Assembly: GCF_935825525.1 (NCBI RefSeq)
Contig: NZ_CAKXZT010000113.1
Location: forward strand, 1-64,000
Direction of reading: 5' to 3'
From: Mesorhizobium escarrei
Lineage (GTDB): Bacteria; Pseudomonadota; Alphaproteobacteria; Rhizobiales; Rhizobiaceae
Length of the DNA: 64,000 bases
Both the position numbers and the translations under genes were made by a program. Positions 10,145 to 19,178 of the stretch are shown here, in pieces (the stretch's first letter is position 1; each line of letters opens with the position of its first letter). The notes beneath the pieces are model-generated. The model saw nothing but the letters and a program-made list of their open reading frames with translations, was not told the origin of the DNA and searched no databases.

Positions 10145-10846
10145 ATGGGATTCTTCGACTTCGGCACGATTTTCTTTCTGGTTGCGGCGGTTGTGATCTT
10201 TTTCCAGCTGCGCAATGTGCTCGGCCGCCGCACCGGCAGTGAGCGCCCGCCCTTCGATCCTTATACGGCGGGCCGCACCCGCGACGATGCCCAGAAGCCC
10301 GAGAACGTGGTCTCGCTGCCGCGTAAGCGAGCGCCGGGAGAGCCGGCAATCGACGCCTACGCGGCGATCGACGCCTTCGCCAAGCCTGACACCGATCTCA
10401 ACAAGGGCTTGCGCGCGATCAAGGACAATGATCCGGGATTCGATCCCAAGACCTTCGTCGACGGCGCCAAGATGGCCTATGAGATGATCGTCATGGCCTA
10501 TGCGGATGGCGACCGCAAGACGCTGAAGAACCTGTTGTCGCGCGAGGTCTATGACGGCTTCGTCGCGGCGATCGGCGACCGCGAGGCGAAATCGGAAAAG
10601 ATCCAGTCCTCCTTCGTCGGCATCGACAAGGCCGACATCGTTTCCGCCGAGATGAAGGGCAGCGAGGCGCATATCACTTTGCGTATCGTCAGCGAACTGA
10701 TTTCGGCAACGCGCGACAAGGCCGGCGCCGTCATCGACGGCGATCCTGAAACCGTCGCCGAGGTCAAGGATGTCTGGACCTTCGCCCGCGATACGCGCTC
10801 GCGCGACCCGAACTGGAAGCTCGTCGCCACCGAAGAAGAAGACTGA
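10145..10846 (+). CDS. Tim44/TimA-like membrane-anchored adaptor protein
   Basis: One N-terminal membrane helix (FGTIFFLVAAVVIFFQLRNVLG, about residues 5-26), a charged linker, then a Tim44-like fold domain (about 95-233). In alphaproteobacteria these are bacterial relatives of the mitochondrial import motor protein Tim44; their bacterial client is not known. ATG 10145 gives 233 aa; a TTG four codons upstream is also possible. Divergent from fxsA and just before mltA and the Smr gene, an order common in rhizobia. Confidence 0.88.
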   Translation: MGFFDFGTIFFLVAAVVIFFQLRNVLGRRTGSERPPFDPYTAGRTRDDAQKPENVVSLPRKRAPGEPAIDAYAAIDAFAKPDTDLNKGLRAIKDNDPGFDPKTFVDGAKMAYEMIVMAYADGDRKTLKNLLSREVYDGFVAAIGDREAKSEKIQSSFVGIDKADIVSAEMKGSEAHITLRIVSELISATRDKAGAVIDGDPETVAEVKDVWTFARDTRSRDPNWKLVATEEED

Positions 10847-10870
10847 GCCCGGACTACGGCGGGGTCTGTC

Positions 10871-12022
10871 GTGCCGCTTTCTCAGGCGTTCCGGGAAAAA
10901 TCCTTTGACGATCTGCCCGGCTGGGAGGAGGACGACCATCTGGCCGCGTTCGCGGCTTTCCGGCGTTCGGCTTTTCAGGTCTTGGCGAAACCCTATCGCT
11001 CCGGCGGGCTCGGTGTCGACTTCAATGCCTTCACCGAGGCCTATGCTGCAGCCCGCACCGTTTCGCCAACCGGCCGGCGCCAAGCCCGCGCCTTCTTCGA
11101 GCTCCATTTCATCCCGGCGCACATAGCGGCGGAAAGTGGCGGCGTCGGCCTCGTCACCGGCTTCTATGAACCGGTGGTCGACGCCTCGCCGGTGCGAACC
11201 GAACGATTTACAGTGCCGCTGCTGTCGCGTCCGGCCGATCTCGTCGACATCGACGACGCCAACCGGCCCGACGGCATGGACCCCTATCTCGCCTTCGGCC
11301 GCGCCACGTCGGATGGACCGGTCGAGTATTTCGACCGCGGCGAGATCGAGCGCGGCGCGCTCGTCGGCAAGGGGTTCGACGCCAAGGGTTTGGCGGGCAA
11401 GGGTTTGGAAATCGCCTGGCTCGCCGACAAGGTCGACGCCTTCTTTATCCACGTACAGGGTTCTGCGCGGCTCACCATGACCGATGGCCGGCTTTGCCGC
11501 GTCACCTATGCCGCCAAATCCGGCCAGCGCTTTACCGGACCGGGCAAGATCCTGAGCGAGCTGGGCGAAATCCCGCTGGAAGCGGTGACCATGCAGTCGG
11601 TCCGCGCCTGGTTCAAGGCGCATCCGCAGCGCATCGACGAGATCCTGTGGCGCAACCGCTCCTATATTTTCTTCCGCGAGATTTCCGTCAGCGAGGCGGC
11701 GGTCGACGACCCGGAACTCGGGCCGATCGCTGCCGCAAAAGTGCCGCTGACGCCGGGCCGCTCCGTTGCTGTCGACCGTCTGCTGCATACATTCGGCACG
11801 CCGTTCTACATCGACGGGCCGTCGCTGACCGCTTTCGACAACAAGCCCTTCCGGCGGCTGATGATCGCGCAGGACACCGGCTCGGCCATCACCGGCCCGG
11901 CCCGTGGCGATCTGTTCACTGGTACGGGAGATGCGGCCGGCGAGATCGCCGGCGTTGTCCGCAACCCTGCCGATTTCTACGCGCTGATCCCGCGTCGGCT
12001 TGTGCCGGGAGCCGGCCGATGA
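10871..12022 (+). CDS. mltA: Membrane-bound lytic murein transglycosylase A
   Basis: Cleaves the glycan strands of peptidoglycan, leaving 1,6-anhydromuramic ends. Seen: the MltA domain including GLVTGFYEPVVDAS and FFIHVQGSARL, and at the C terminus the 3D domain GTPFYIDGP ... QDTGSAITGPARGDLFTGTG (about residues 334-353) with its three conserved aspartates. The GTG start at 10871 gives 383 aa without an obvious lipoprotein signal, as often annotated in rhizobia; a secretion signal is therefore not evident. It overlaps the next gene by 4 bp (ATGA, 12019-12022). Confidence 0.93.
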   Translation: MPLSQAFREKSFDDLPGWEEDDHLAAFAAFRRSAFQVLAKPYRSGGLGVDFNAFTEAYAAARTVSPTGRRQARAFFELHFIPAHIAAESGGVGLVTGFYEPVVDASPVRTERFTVPLLSRPADLVDIDDANRPDGMDPYLAFGRATSDGPVEYFDRGEIERGALVGKGFDAKGLAGKGLEIAWLADKVDAFFIHVQGSARLTMTDGRLCRVTYAAKSGQRFTGPGKILSELGEIPLEAVTMQSVRAWFKAHPQRIDEILWRNRSYIFFREISVSEAAVDDPELGPIAAAKVPLTPGRSVAVDRLLHTFGTPFYIDGPSLTAFDNKPFRRLMIAQDTGSAITGPARGDLFTGTGDAAGEIAGVVRNPADFYALIPRRLVPGAGR

Positions 12023-12540
12023 CCCGGCGCATCGACAGGCTGAGCGAGGACGACCGGGTTCTGTGGAACCTGGTGGCGCGCACGGCCAAGCCGCTGAAGG
12101 GCAAGTCCGCCATCGACAACCCGGCGGACATCGGTGATGACGCCAAGCCACCGCCGCGTGCCCAGGCGATGGCTCCTGCTGCGGCCACGAAAGCCAAGAC
12201 GCAGCATGTTTCGCATGCGCTCGACGAGCCGACGCTGGAAAAACTGTCGAAGGGCCGGCTGCCGATCGAAGGCCGCGTCGATCTGCATGGCCTGAGCCAG
12301 GACCAAGCCTATTCGCTTTTGTTTTCCTTCCTGCACCGGGCGCATGCCGGCGGCATCCGCTATGTGCTGGTGATCACCGGCAAGGGCTCCTCGTCGGGCG
12401 GCGACGGCATCTTGCGGCGCGCCGTGCCGGCCTGGCTGTCGACACCCGCATTCAGGCCGCTCGTCTCCAGCCACGACCACGCCGCCCGCAAGCATGGCGG
12501 CTCAGGCGCGCTCTATGTCCGCCTTCGGCGCGCGCGCTAA
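12019..12540 (+). CDS. Smr/MutS2-type endonuclease domain protein
   Basis: A 173-aa protein with a basic, proline- and alanine-rich N-terminal half and a C-terminal Smr domain (about residues 88-173), recognised by VDLHGLSQDQA and the ITGKGSSSGGDGILRRAVP loop. Smr domains are DNA- or RNA-nicking nucleases related to the MutS2 tail. Translationally coupled to mltA by a 4-bp overlap, although a joint function is not known. Confidence 0.92.
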   Translation: MTRRIDRLSEDDRVLWNLVARTAKPLKGKSAIDNPADIGDDAKPPPRAQAMAPAAATKAKTQHVSHALDEPTLEKLSKGRLPIEGRVDLHGLSQDQAYSLLFSFLHRAHAGGIRYVLVITGKGSSSGGDGILRRAVPAWLSTPAFRPLVSSHDHAARKHGGSGALYVRLRRAR

Positions 12541-12582
12541 TGCGGATGCGGGCATGAGAGTGCACCCCACGAGGATGGACTT

Positions 12583-12948
12583 GTGACCCCGTTCGGCGAA
12601 AAGCTTCGCGCCCTGCGGAGCGAACGCGGCGTCAGCCAAAAGGCCATGGCCAGGGCGATCGGCGTCAGCGCCGCCTATCTGTCGGCGCTGGAGCACGGCC
12701 GCCGCGGCGCGCCAACCTGGACGCTGATCCAGAAGATCATCGGCTACTTCAATGTCATCTGGGATGATGCCGAAGAACTCGCGCGGTTGGCCGAGACCTC
12801 GCACCCGCGAGTGAAGCTCGACACGTCGGGCCTCAGCCCCGCCGCCACCGAGCTTGCCAATGTCCTGGCCGAAAACATCGAAAAACTCGACGAGGCGGAG
12901 CTCCGCCGCATCACCGCATCGATCCGCGCCGCGCTGGGGCGGACGTAG
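12583..12948 (+). CDS. XRE-family helix-turn-helix regulator
   Basis: Residues about 5-60 (FGEKLRALRSERGVSQKAMA ... LSALEHGRRG) form a lambda-repressor-type HTH. The rest (to 121) is a short helical tail. The GTG start is followed directly by the HTH. It lies 42 bp after the Smr gene in the same direction. The target is unknown; widely conserved downstream of mltA-smr in rhizobia, so it is likely a core regulator rather than a phage one. Confidence 0.88.
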   Translation: MTPFGEKLRALRSERGVSQKAMARAIGVSAAYLSALEHGRRGAPTWTLIQKIIGYFNVIWDDAEELARLAETSHPRVKLDTSGLSPAATELANVLAENIEKLDEAELRRITASIRAALGRT

Positions 12949-12990
12949 GGCTTGTCCGACTCGTGTGGAGGCGATCGATTGTCGATGTTG

Positions 12991-13046
12991 GCGCCGCCCC
13001 TCATTGCCCTGCCGGGCAATTTCTCCCCGTAAACGGGGAGAAAGAG
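12991..13046. repeat. Intergenic palindromic repeat, 'CCCCGT' type
   Basis: GGCGCCGCCCCTCATTGCCC followed by the hairpin TTCTCCCCGTAAACGGGGAGAA. Same family as 1491-1555 and 21858-22028. It sits between the convergent XRE and protease genes, so it can also act as their shared terminator. Confidence 0.75.
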
Positions 13047-13047
13047 G

Positions 13048-13665
13048 CTACTGGACCGCGCCGACCAGAACCGGCTGGCCATCACGGATCGAGACCCAGC
13101 GACCGGTATTGTCGATCGCCTGCCGCTTGAGGAAGCGGTAGCCGGTCCGGTCCCATGAGCGGACCTTTCCGTCCAGATTGTCGAGGACGTAGTCGCCCTT
13201 GCTTGTGCGCACGGTCAGCACGGCATGGCCCTCGCCGTCCGGCTTGCGCACGACGGTCATCAGAAGATTGGCGTAGGACACGCCCAAGCGATTCAATTCG
13301 CGGCGCTTTTCCAGGACGTAGTCCTCACAGTCGCCGACGCCCCTGACGGGATAGGCCCAGACCTCGTCCTTGCCATAAATGTCGATGTCGCTTATCGGCT
13401 TGACGGCGGCGTTGACCCTGGCGTTGACGCCGAGCATCTTGCGCCAGAGCGCGCCGGTCATCGTGGCGGGGGCGAGATTGCCCGGGTGGATCGAGCATTC
13501 GGCCGGACTGGTCTTGCAGAAATCGTAATGGCCGATCGGCTGCGATGTCGGGCCGCCGGTTGCCATTGGTCCGGCCGCCGAAGCCGCGGTCGACCAGCCT
13601 GTCGCAAGAGCCAGCCCTAACAGGGCGCACACGCGCAGCCCTCTCGCCATTGGTGAGGAAATCAT
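13048..13665 (-). CDS. Exported transglutaminase-like cysteine peptidase (BTLCP/DUF920)
   Basis: A signal peptide covers about residues 1-31 (arginine start, ALLGLALATG core, ending ASA-A). The mature part carries the transglutaminase-like triad Cys113 (GDCEDY), His147 (GHAVL) and Asp162 (VLDN). The family is periplasmic; in several bacteria members work with adhesin or cyclic-di-GMP systems (LapG-like), but the short rhizobial version is uncharacterised. 205 aa is normal. It stands alone, facing the XRE gene. Confidence 0.88.
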   Translation of the reverse strand: MISSPMARGLRVCALLGLALATGWSTAASAAGPMATGGPTSQPIGHYDFCKTSPAECSIHPGNLAPATMTGALWRKMLGVNARVNAAVKPISDIDIYGKDEVWAYPVRGVGDCEDYVLEKRRELNRLGVSYANLLMTVVRKPDGEGHAVLTVRTSKGDYVLDNLDGKVRSWDRTGYRFLKRQAIDNTGRWVSIRDGQPVLVGAVQ

Positions 13666-13826
13666 TGTCCCCCTCGTCCCTTGTTGTTAATGAAACGTTA
13701 AGGGCGATCTACAGTCCCTGTCAATTATACCAACGGCCAGATTTGCGATATGGTTACCCGCGCAGCCGAAAGCGCGGCTATTGTGCAACAGGTCGACTTG
13801 AACGGCGGCTGCCATCCGGGACATCT

Positions 13827-15104
13827 TTACTTTTTGGCGGTCCGAACCAGCTTCGGCCTCACCGCAACGCGGGTCTGGCGGCCATAGCTGGTGATGAAGT
13901 CGACGATGCGCGGCACGATTTCGGAGCGGAAGCGCGAGCCGTTGAAGACGCCGTAATGGCCGACCGCCGGCTGCATGTAGTGAGCGTGCCTGTCCGCGGG
14001 GATGTTGATGCAGAGGTCGTGCGCGGCCTGGGTCTGGCCGAGGCCGGAAATGTCGTCGTTCTCGCCCTCGACCGTGAACAGGGCGACATTGCGGATATCA
14101 GAGGGATCGATGACGACGCCGCGATGCGTCATTTCGCCCTTGGACAAGGCATGGCGGACAAACACGGTGTCGACCGTCTGCAGGTAGAACTCCGCCGTCA
14201 GGTCCATCACCGCCAAATATTCGTCGTAGAAATCGCGGTGTTTCTCGGCATTGTCGCCATCATTCTTCACCAGATGCATGAAGAAGTCCTTGTGGGCGAT
14301 GATGTGGCGGTCGAGATTCATGCTCATGAAGCCCGAAAGCTGCAGGAAGCCGGGATAGACCTCGCGACCGAAGCCCGGTACCGGCCACGGCGCCTGCATG
14401 ATGACGTTGTCGCGGAACCAGTCGACGCCCTTTTCCTCGGCCAGAAGGTTGACCGCGGTCGGATTGCGGCGGGTGTCGATCGGCCCGCCCATCAGCGTCA
14501 TTGTCGAAGGAACGAACGGGTCGCCGCGCGTTTCCATCAGCGCCACCGCCGCCAGCACCGGCACCGAAGGCTGGCACACCGCCATCACGTGGGTGTCGGG
14601 GCCCAGCGCATGCAGCATGTCGACGATGTAATCGATGTAGTCGTCGAGGTCGAAGCTGCCCTCGCTGAGCGGCACCATGCGGGCGTCGACCCAATCGGTG
14701 ATGTGGACGTCGGCATGGGGCAGCATCGCCTCGACCGTGCCGCGCAGCAGCGTTGCATAGTGGCCGGACATCGGCGCCACGATCAGCAGCTTCGGATCAG
14801 GCCGGCGTCCGACGGGAACCGCCCGCTCGAAACGGAGCAGATTGCAGAACGGCCGCGACCACACAGTCTTTTCGGTGACATCGACGCTTTTCCAGTCGAG
14901 CACGGTCTTGGTCAGGCCGAATTGCGGCTTGCTGTAGCGGCGCGTCGTGCGCTCGAACAATTCGGCCGTTGCCGCGATCGAGCGGCCCCAGGACGTGTGC
15001 GTGAACGGATTGAGTGGATTGGTGTAGAACATCCGCACCGCATCGGCATAGAGGCGGGCCGGCTGCACGGCGGCGTGGTTCATTTCGTAGAACTGGTAGA
15101 ACAT
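13827..15104 (-). CDS. phaZ: Intracellular polyhydroxyalkanoate (PHB) depolymerase
   Basis: Mobilises stored poly-3-hydroxybutyrate granules. The 425-aa sequence matches the rhizobial intracellular depolymerase type: N-terminal MFYQFYEMNHAAVQPARL and an alpha/beta-hydrolase core in which the nucleophile is a cysteine, AVCQPSVP (Cys177), in place of the lipase serine. Asp (GENDDISG) and His (VGHYGVF) complete the triad near the C terminus. A cysteine nucleophile is typical for this subfamily. Monocistronic, with a repeat-filled 576-bp gap upstream. Confidence 0.93.
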   Translation of the reverse strand: MFYQFYEMNHAAVQPARLYADAVRMFYTNPLNPFTHTSWGRSIAATAELFERTTRRYSKPQFGLTKTVLDWKSVDVTEKTVWSRPFCNLLRFERAVPVGRRPDPKLLIVAPMSGHYATLLRGTVEAMLPHADVHITDWVDARMVPLSEGSFDLDDYIDYIVDMLHALGPDTHVMAVCQPSVPVLAAVALMETRGDPFVPSTMTLMGGPIDTRRNPTAVNLLAEEKGVDWFRDNVIMQAPWPVPGFGREVYPGFLQLSGFMSMNLDRHIIAHKDFFMHLVKNDGDNAEKHRDFYDEYLAVMDLTAEFYLQTVDTVFVRHALSKGEMTHRGVVIDPSDIRNVALFTVEGENDDISGLGQTQAAHDLCINIPADRHAHYMQPAVGHYGVFNGSRFRSEIVPRIVDFITSYGRQTRVAVRPKLVRTAKK

Positions 15105-15295
15105 CGAAAACCCCGCTGCTGCGACCGAAGGGACGACGCAGCGCCGAGCCTTGAATCTCTCGCGCGAAGGTTAACAACAAACTGCTGCGATGCAATACGT
15201 CAAGTGAATTGATTTATACTGATACTTTCGTCTAAGGCGTTGAAAACCGACTTTGAACGGCGGCAGCCGGCTTATTGTGCAAGTGCGAAAGGTGC

Positions 15296-15420
15296 CGGAG
15301 AGGGCAAACTTCAGGTTGCGCCGCCCTTCATCCGCCTGCCTTCCGGGGCTGATGATTCGCGAAAGCCGAAGCGACGTCCATCGCCCCCTTGCCGGGGGAT
15401 GTCCGGCAGGACAGAGGGGA
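15296..15420. repeat. Mosaic intergenic repeat with GATGTCCGGCAGGACAGAGG end
   Basis: Begins GCCGGAGAGGGCAAAC and ends in the block GATGTCCGGCAGGACAGAGG, which recurs at 23269-23288 and, inverted, near 18848-18868. Part of the 576-bp non-coding gap 15105-15680, which holds this element and the 175-bp palindrome after it and no gene I can support. Confidence 0.65.
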
Positions 15421-15443
15421 AAAATCGCGGCTTCATTCCAGCT

Positions 15444-15618
15444 TGGGTTCCTCGCCCCCACGAAAGTGGGGGAGAGGTGGCTCGGCAAAGCCGAGACGGG
15501 GGGGAACCGCGCTCTACGAAAGCCCCCTCTCCGACCGCGGAGCCTGTCCTCGGGTTTGCCAGAGGCAAGACCCGTGGGCGGCCACCTCTCCCCCGCTTCG
15601 CGGTGGGCGAGGAACCCA
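15444..15618. repeat. 175-bp inverted-repeat element, 'TGGGTTCCTCGCCC' ends
   Basis: The terminal arms TGGGTTCCTCGCCC (15444-15457) and GGGCGAGGAACCCA (15605-15618) are perfect 14-bp inverted repeats. Inside, GGGGGAGAGGTGG and CCACCTCTCCCCC pair again. The same ends and internal blocks bound the 141-bp copy at 27830-27970, so this is a dispersed MITE-like or RIME-like element. Confidence 0.85.
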
Positions 15619-15680
15619 GGTCTTGACAGCAGGGGCAGCGCGGCCATTCGGCCGTGAAGACATATCTCAGACGCGTGGCA

Positions 15681-16034
15681 TCACACGCGGTCGGTGCACA
15701 CAGCAGCATGGCCCGAGCTGATGAAGCCGAGCCGCCCCGCGGCGCCTTTCGACAGGTCGATCACGCGACCCTTGATAAACGGGCCGCGGTCGTTGATGCG
15801 CACGACGACGCTGCGGCCGTTGTTGCGGTTGGTGACCCTAAGCTTGGTGCCAAAAGGCAAGGTGCGGTGCGCGGCGGTCAGCGCCGACGGGTTCATGCGC
15901 TCGCCGGAAGCGGTCTTCGAGGTCAGAGCGTACCAGGAGGCGCGGCCGCATTGCGCGGCGGCAGGGGATGCGGCGACCATCAGGCCAGCCGCGATCGTCA
16001 CCGCGACAAGCGCGGTCTGGTTGGGTTTGTTCAT
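15681..16034 (-). CDS. rlpA: RlpA-like septal ring lytic transglycosylase (double-psi beta barrel)
   Basis: A signal peptide ([27 protein letters not shown], about 27 residues) is followed by the RlpA barrel: [42 protein letters not shown] and [10 protein letters not shown]. The last two contain the family active-site Asp and His neighbourhood. Start set at ATG 16034, which places the signal peptide at the N terminus; an upstream extension lacks one. 117 aa, a minimal RlpA without the SPOR domain. Confidence 0.88.
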   Translation of the reverse strand: MNKPNQTALVAVTIAAGLMVAASPAAAQCGRASWYALTSKTASGERMNPSALTAAHRTLPFGTKLRVTNRNNGRSVVVRINDRGPFIKGRVIDLSKGAAGRLGFISSGHAAVCTDRV

Positions 16035-16339
16035 CTGTGCCAAGGGGCTCCGTTTGACAGACCCGGCCGTTACGGATCGAATATGGCACGAAATGCGGCA
16101 GTCGTCTGGCGGTTCCATGACTACAGTACACGTTTGGAGTCGGCTGGAAACAGTCTGTCATGGAATGTTGGGACTGCGCCGATGTATGTCTGGTGGTCTT
16201 CGCACCAGCATCGAGGTGTTTCCGGCAAGACCCGGCCCCACTAGGCAAGTAGATGTGAGAGCGATCGGGTCGCTTCCTTTCGCCTTGCCATTGCGGTCAT
16301 GGCGGAATTGACAATCGACTTGGAAAGGGAATTCCGACG

Positions 16340-16525
16340 ATGAGATTGATCAAGAATCTGCTGGCATTGATTGTGCTCGCCGTCGGTGCGCTGTGGTCGC
16401 TGCAGGGCATCGGCCTCGTCGGCGGAAGCTTCATGACCGGCCAGTCGCAATGGCTCTATATCGGTATCGTCACTGCGCTGGTCGGCCTGGGCGGCCTGGT
16501 GTGGGCGAACCGTTCGCTCCCCTGA
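16340..16525 (+). CDS. Small two-helix membrane protein, function unknown
   Basis: 61 aa with two hydrophobic stretches (about residues 5-27 and 36-57) separated by a short GGSFMTGQSQ loop. The start follows GGAAAGGGAATTCCGACG, which has a usable ribosome site. Similar tiny proteins are common in Mesorhizobium. No function can be read. Confidence 0.65.
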   Translation: MRLIKNLLALIVLAVGALWSLQGIGLVGGSFMTGQSQWLYIGIVTALVGLGGLVWANRSLP

Positions 16526-16979
16526 CACTCGATCCACCTCAGGCCTGGCGGCGTTACGGTCGACCGGCGAATGCGCGGCCCGCCGAAAGCAAGCATTTTC
16601 CTAATTCGCGCGCAGCTTCGGCAAATCAATGCTGCGAATGGCCGACGATTTGAAAACCGGTCGCTGTATTCGGGGCTAAGTATAGTAGTCTTATAGACAT
16701 TGCAGGAATGAGAGAACGATGAGCGATGTCCATATCGCGGCGATCACCCGCATGAGTGTCGAGCGCTGGCTGTCCCCATTGGCGTGCCTCGTGGCTTCAG
16801 GAGGGAAGAACGTCCGGCAAATGGCCGCAGCGGCTTGAAAACGAAGCAAAATCAATGGCACCCGTCTTGTGTATCGAATTGCTAGAATGTCATACAAGCT
16901 TGGACGCGGTGGGGACGCACGCCAGGCGTTTCGCAACCGGTGGCCCTGCGCCATTGCATGACAGAGAAACGTTCGGTCT
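16526..16979. other. 454-bp non-coding gap upstream of the Rrf2 gene
   Basis: No gene I can support. It contains an A+T-rich patch TATAGTAGTCTTATAGAC (16681-16698) that looks promoter-like and partly palindromic and could hold the promoter or operator of the Rrf2 regulator downstream, but the match to any known site is weak. Confidence 0.4.
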
Positions 16980-17432
16980 ATGCTCACAAAAAAGGGCAAG
17001 TACGGCCTCAAGGCGCTCATCCATCTGGCGCGGCTGCCAGTTGGTCAGCTCGCCTTCGTTGGCGATATCGCCACCGGGAACAACATCCCGAAGAAATTTC
17101 TCGACGCCATCCTCGGCGAACTGCGCAATGCCGGTTTTGTCCAGAGCCGCAAGGGTAAGGAGGGCGGCTACCGCCTGGCGCGGCCGGCGGATGAAATCAA
17201 GATCGGCCACGTCGTGCGCGTGCTCGACGGACCGCTTGCTCCCATACCCTGCGCCAGTCGCACCCGATATCAGCGCTGCGAAGACTGCAACGAGGCGACA
17301 TGCCAAGTCCGACATCTGATGCTGGAGGTCCGGCAAGCGATCGCCGAGGTGCTGGATCAGCGCAGCCTCGCCGAGATGCGCGATATCGCCGGCGACGACG
17401 ACCTTTCCGCTGCGTTGAAAATCCAGGCCTGA
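16980..17432 (+). CDS. Rrf2-family transcriptional regulator with four cysteines
   Basis: A winged-helix Rrf2 regulator (150 aa): N-terminal KKGKYGLKALIHLARLP, recognition helix around IPKKFLDAILGELRNAGFV, and the beta wing SRKGKEGGYRLARP. Cysteines at 91, 100, 103 and 108 sit where IscR and NsrR bind their Fe-S cluster, so iron-sulfur sensing is plausible. It precedes an FAD protein and the cystathionine beta-synthase/gamma-lyase pair, and Rrf2 members such as CymR control cysteine metabolism. Control of these neighbours is inference from context. Confidence 0.88.
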   Translation: MLTKKGKYGLKALIHLARLPVGQLAFVGDIATGNNIPKKFLDAILGELRNAGFVQSRKGKEGGYRLARPADEIKIGHVVRVLDGPLAPIPCASRTRYQRCEDCNEATCQVRHLMLEVRQAIAEVLDQRSLAEMRDIAGDDDLSAALKIQA

Positions 17433-17469
17433 GCCGGAACCGACGGCTCCTCAGGCAATTGGTCCGCGC

Positions 17470-18817
17470 ATGACCGGCCGCGCAAATTCGATCGTCCCGA
17501 ATTCGATCGTTATTGTCGGCGGCGGCGCCAGCGGCGTCGTCCTTGCCGCCCATCTCCTGAAGTCCCCCAATCCCGATCTCCGTGTCACGCTGATCGAAAA
17601 GCGCCCGCATTTCGGCCAGGGCATCGCCTATTCCACGCTGCTGTCGGCGCATGTGCTGAATGTCAGCGCGGCCGGCATGAGCGCCTATGCCGACGACCAC
17701 GGCAATTTCTGGCGCTGGCTGCTTGAACGCGGCCTGGCAACCCCAGCGCAGGCGCCGGTCTACGCGCCGCGCAGCGTCTATGCCCGCTACCTGAAGGAAT
17801 TGCTTGACGAGCTCGAGGCGCGCGAGACGGGGCGTCTTCGCCTGATCCGCGAGGAGAGCCTGTCGATCTCGCCGACCGGGTCCGGGGTCGAGGTGGCGCT
17901 GGCCAACGGCACCAGCGTTGTCGCCCACATTGCCGTGCTGGCGACCGGACATGACGAGGAGCCGGGCGCCGGCCACGGCCATGCCATCAGGATGGGATCG
18001 GACGCCGACACCGTGCTCGACCCGGAAGCCCGAGTCCTGGTGCTCGGCACGGGGTTGAGCATGGTCGATGCCTTCCTGTCGCTCGAACAGCGCGGCCATC
18101 GCGGCGAGATTATTGCGGTGTCGCGGCGCGGCCTGCTGCCTTCGCCGCATCGCAAGGGCAATCCGATCAAGCTCGACGTTGCCGACATTCCGCTCGGCAC
18201 CCAGCTCTCCTATTTCGTCGGTTGGTTTCGCGACCTGATCCGGGAAAACCAGAAGGCCGGCATCGACTGGCGCGACATCGTCGACGGTCTCAGGCCGTTC
18301 AACCAGAAGATCTGGCAAAACTGGCCGTCTTCGGCCAAGCGCCGCTTCGTCGAGCACACCAAGGCGTGGTGGGACATCCACCGCCATCGTATGGCGCCGG
18401 AAGTCTATGGCCGTGTCACCGAGGCGGTCCAGTCGGGCCGCATCCGGCTTGTCGCCGGGCGCGTCGTCGGCATCAATGCGGGCGATGAATTTACGGTCGA
18501 GGTCCAGTCGCGCCACACGCAAAACATCGAGACGTTCGACGTTGCCCGCATCTACGATTGCACCGGCATCGCCAGGGACATCTCGACCACGTCGAACAGT
18601 GTGGTGCGATCGCTGGTCGATCGCGGGCTGGCCCGGCCGGATCCGCTGCGCCTTGGCCTCGACGTATCACAATTGCGAGGTGATCGCCAGCGACGGCACC
18701 GTCTCGGCCAAGATCCTGGCGGTCGGGCCGCTGACCCGCGGCACCTTCTTCGAGATCGACGCCATACCGGACATCCGCATACAGTGCGCGCGGCTGAGCC
18801 GGCGGCTGCTGGGTTAA
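17470..18817 (+). pseudogene. FAD/NAD(P)-binding oxidoreductase with a frameshift near its 3' end
   Basis: The frame from 17470 encodes a flavoprotein: the dinucleotide-binding loop IVIVGGGASG (13-22), then HFGQGIAYSTLLSAHVLNVSA and a second nucleotide-binding loop LVLGTGLSMVDA. It stays homologous to about residue 400 (PDPLRLGLDV), then drops into an arginine-rich junk frame. In the next frame the expected ending resumes (CEVIASDGTVSAKILAVGPL ... FFEIDAIPDIRIQC) and stops at 18817. The break is within about 18660-18672 and corresponds to one extra base or two missing. The original gene would encode about 449 aa. Whether this is real decay or a sequencing error cannot be told here. It starts 37 bp after the Rrf2 gene. 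Confidence 0.85.
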
Positions 18818-18837
18818 GGTATGAGGTCGGCGCTCTA

Positions 18838-19014
18838 CGGCGCCCCCTCTGTCCTGCCGGACATCTCCCCCTCAAGGGGGGAGATCGGCAGTTTCAACGC
18901 CCCGTGTCTCTTCAACGCTGGAGATTGGCGAAAGCCGATGTGAGATCCGATCTCCCCCCTTGAGGGAGATGCCAAGTTTTGGCAAAGAGGGCAGGCCAGA
19001 GGGGGGTGCTGTCC
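18838..19014. repeat. Intergenic mosaic repeat (CTGTCCTGCCGGACATCTCC type)
   Basis: CTGTCCTGCCGGACATCTCC and the hairpin CCCCCTCAAGGGGG are followed by a GGCGAAAGCCGA block and a closing inverted part GGCCAGAGGGGGG. The copy at 23131-23306 has the same order of blocks. It fills most of the gap 18818-19178 before the cystathionine beta-synthase gene. Confidence 0.8.
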
Positions 19015-19178
19015 CGCGACCTTATCGTGATTAGCGTGACGGAGCGGCCCTACGGAATCCCATTCCCCGTCTGGCCAATGGAATGGCACGATCTATCTTC
19101 TTTCAGACTGCAAACGGCTGGAAAAGAGGATAGGCTGACAGCCTGCCCAAGGCGGTCGCTTGACCATGGAGCATCAGC

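Noticed and set aside
10079..12151. A 690-codon open frame on the minus strand opposite the Tim44-like gene and mltA
   Set aside because: It is the antisense shadow of two well-supported genes, with Arg- and Asp-rich composition and no motif of its own.
13545..15212. A 555-codon open frame on the plus strand opposite phaZ
   Set aside because: Antisense of a confirmed depolymerase; His- and Arg-rich with no domain.
16691..17020. A 109-codon minus-strand frame overlapping the Rrf2 start
   Set aside because: No homology, and no reasonable ribosome site; the region is better explained as the Rrf2 promoter.
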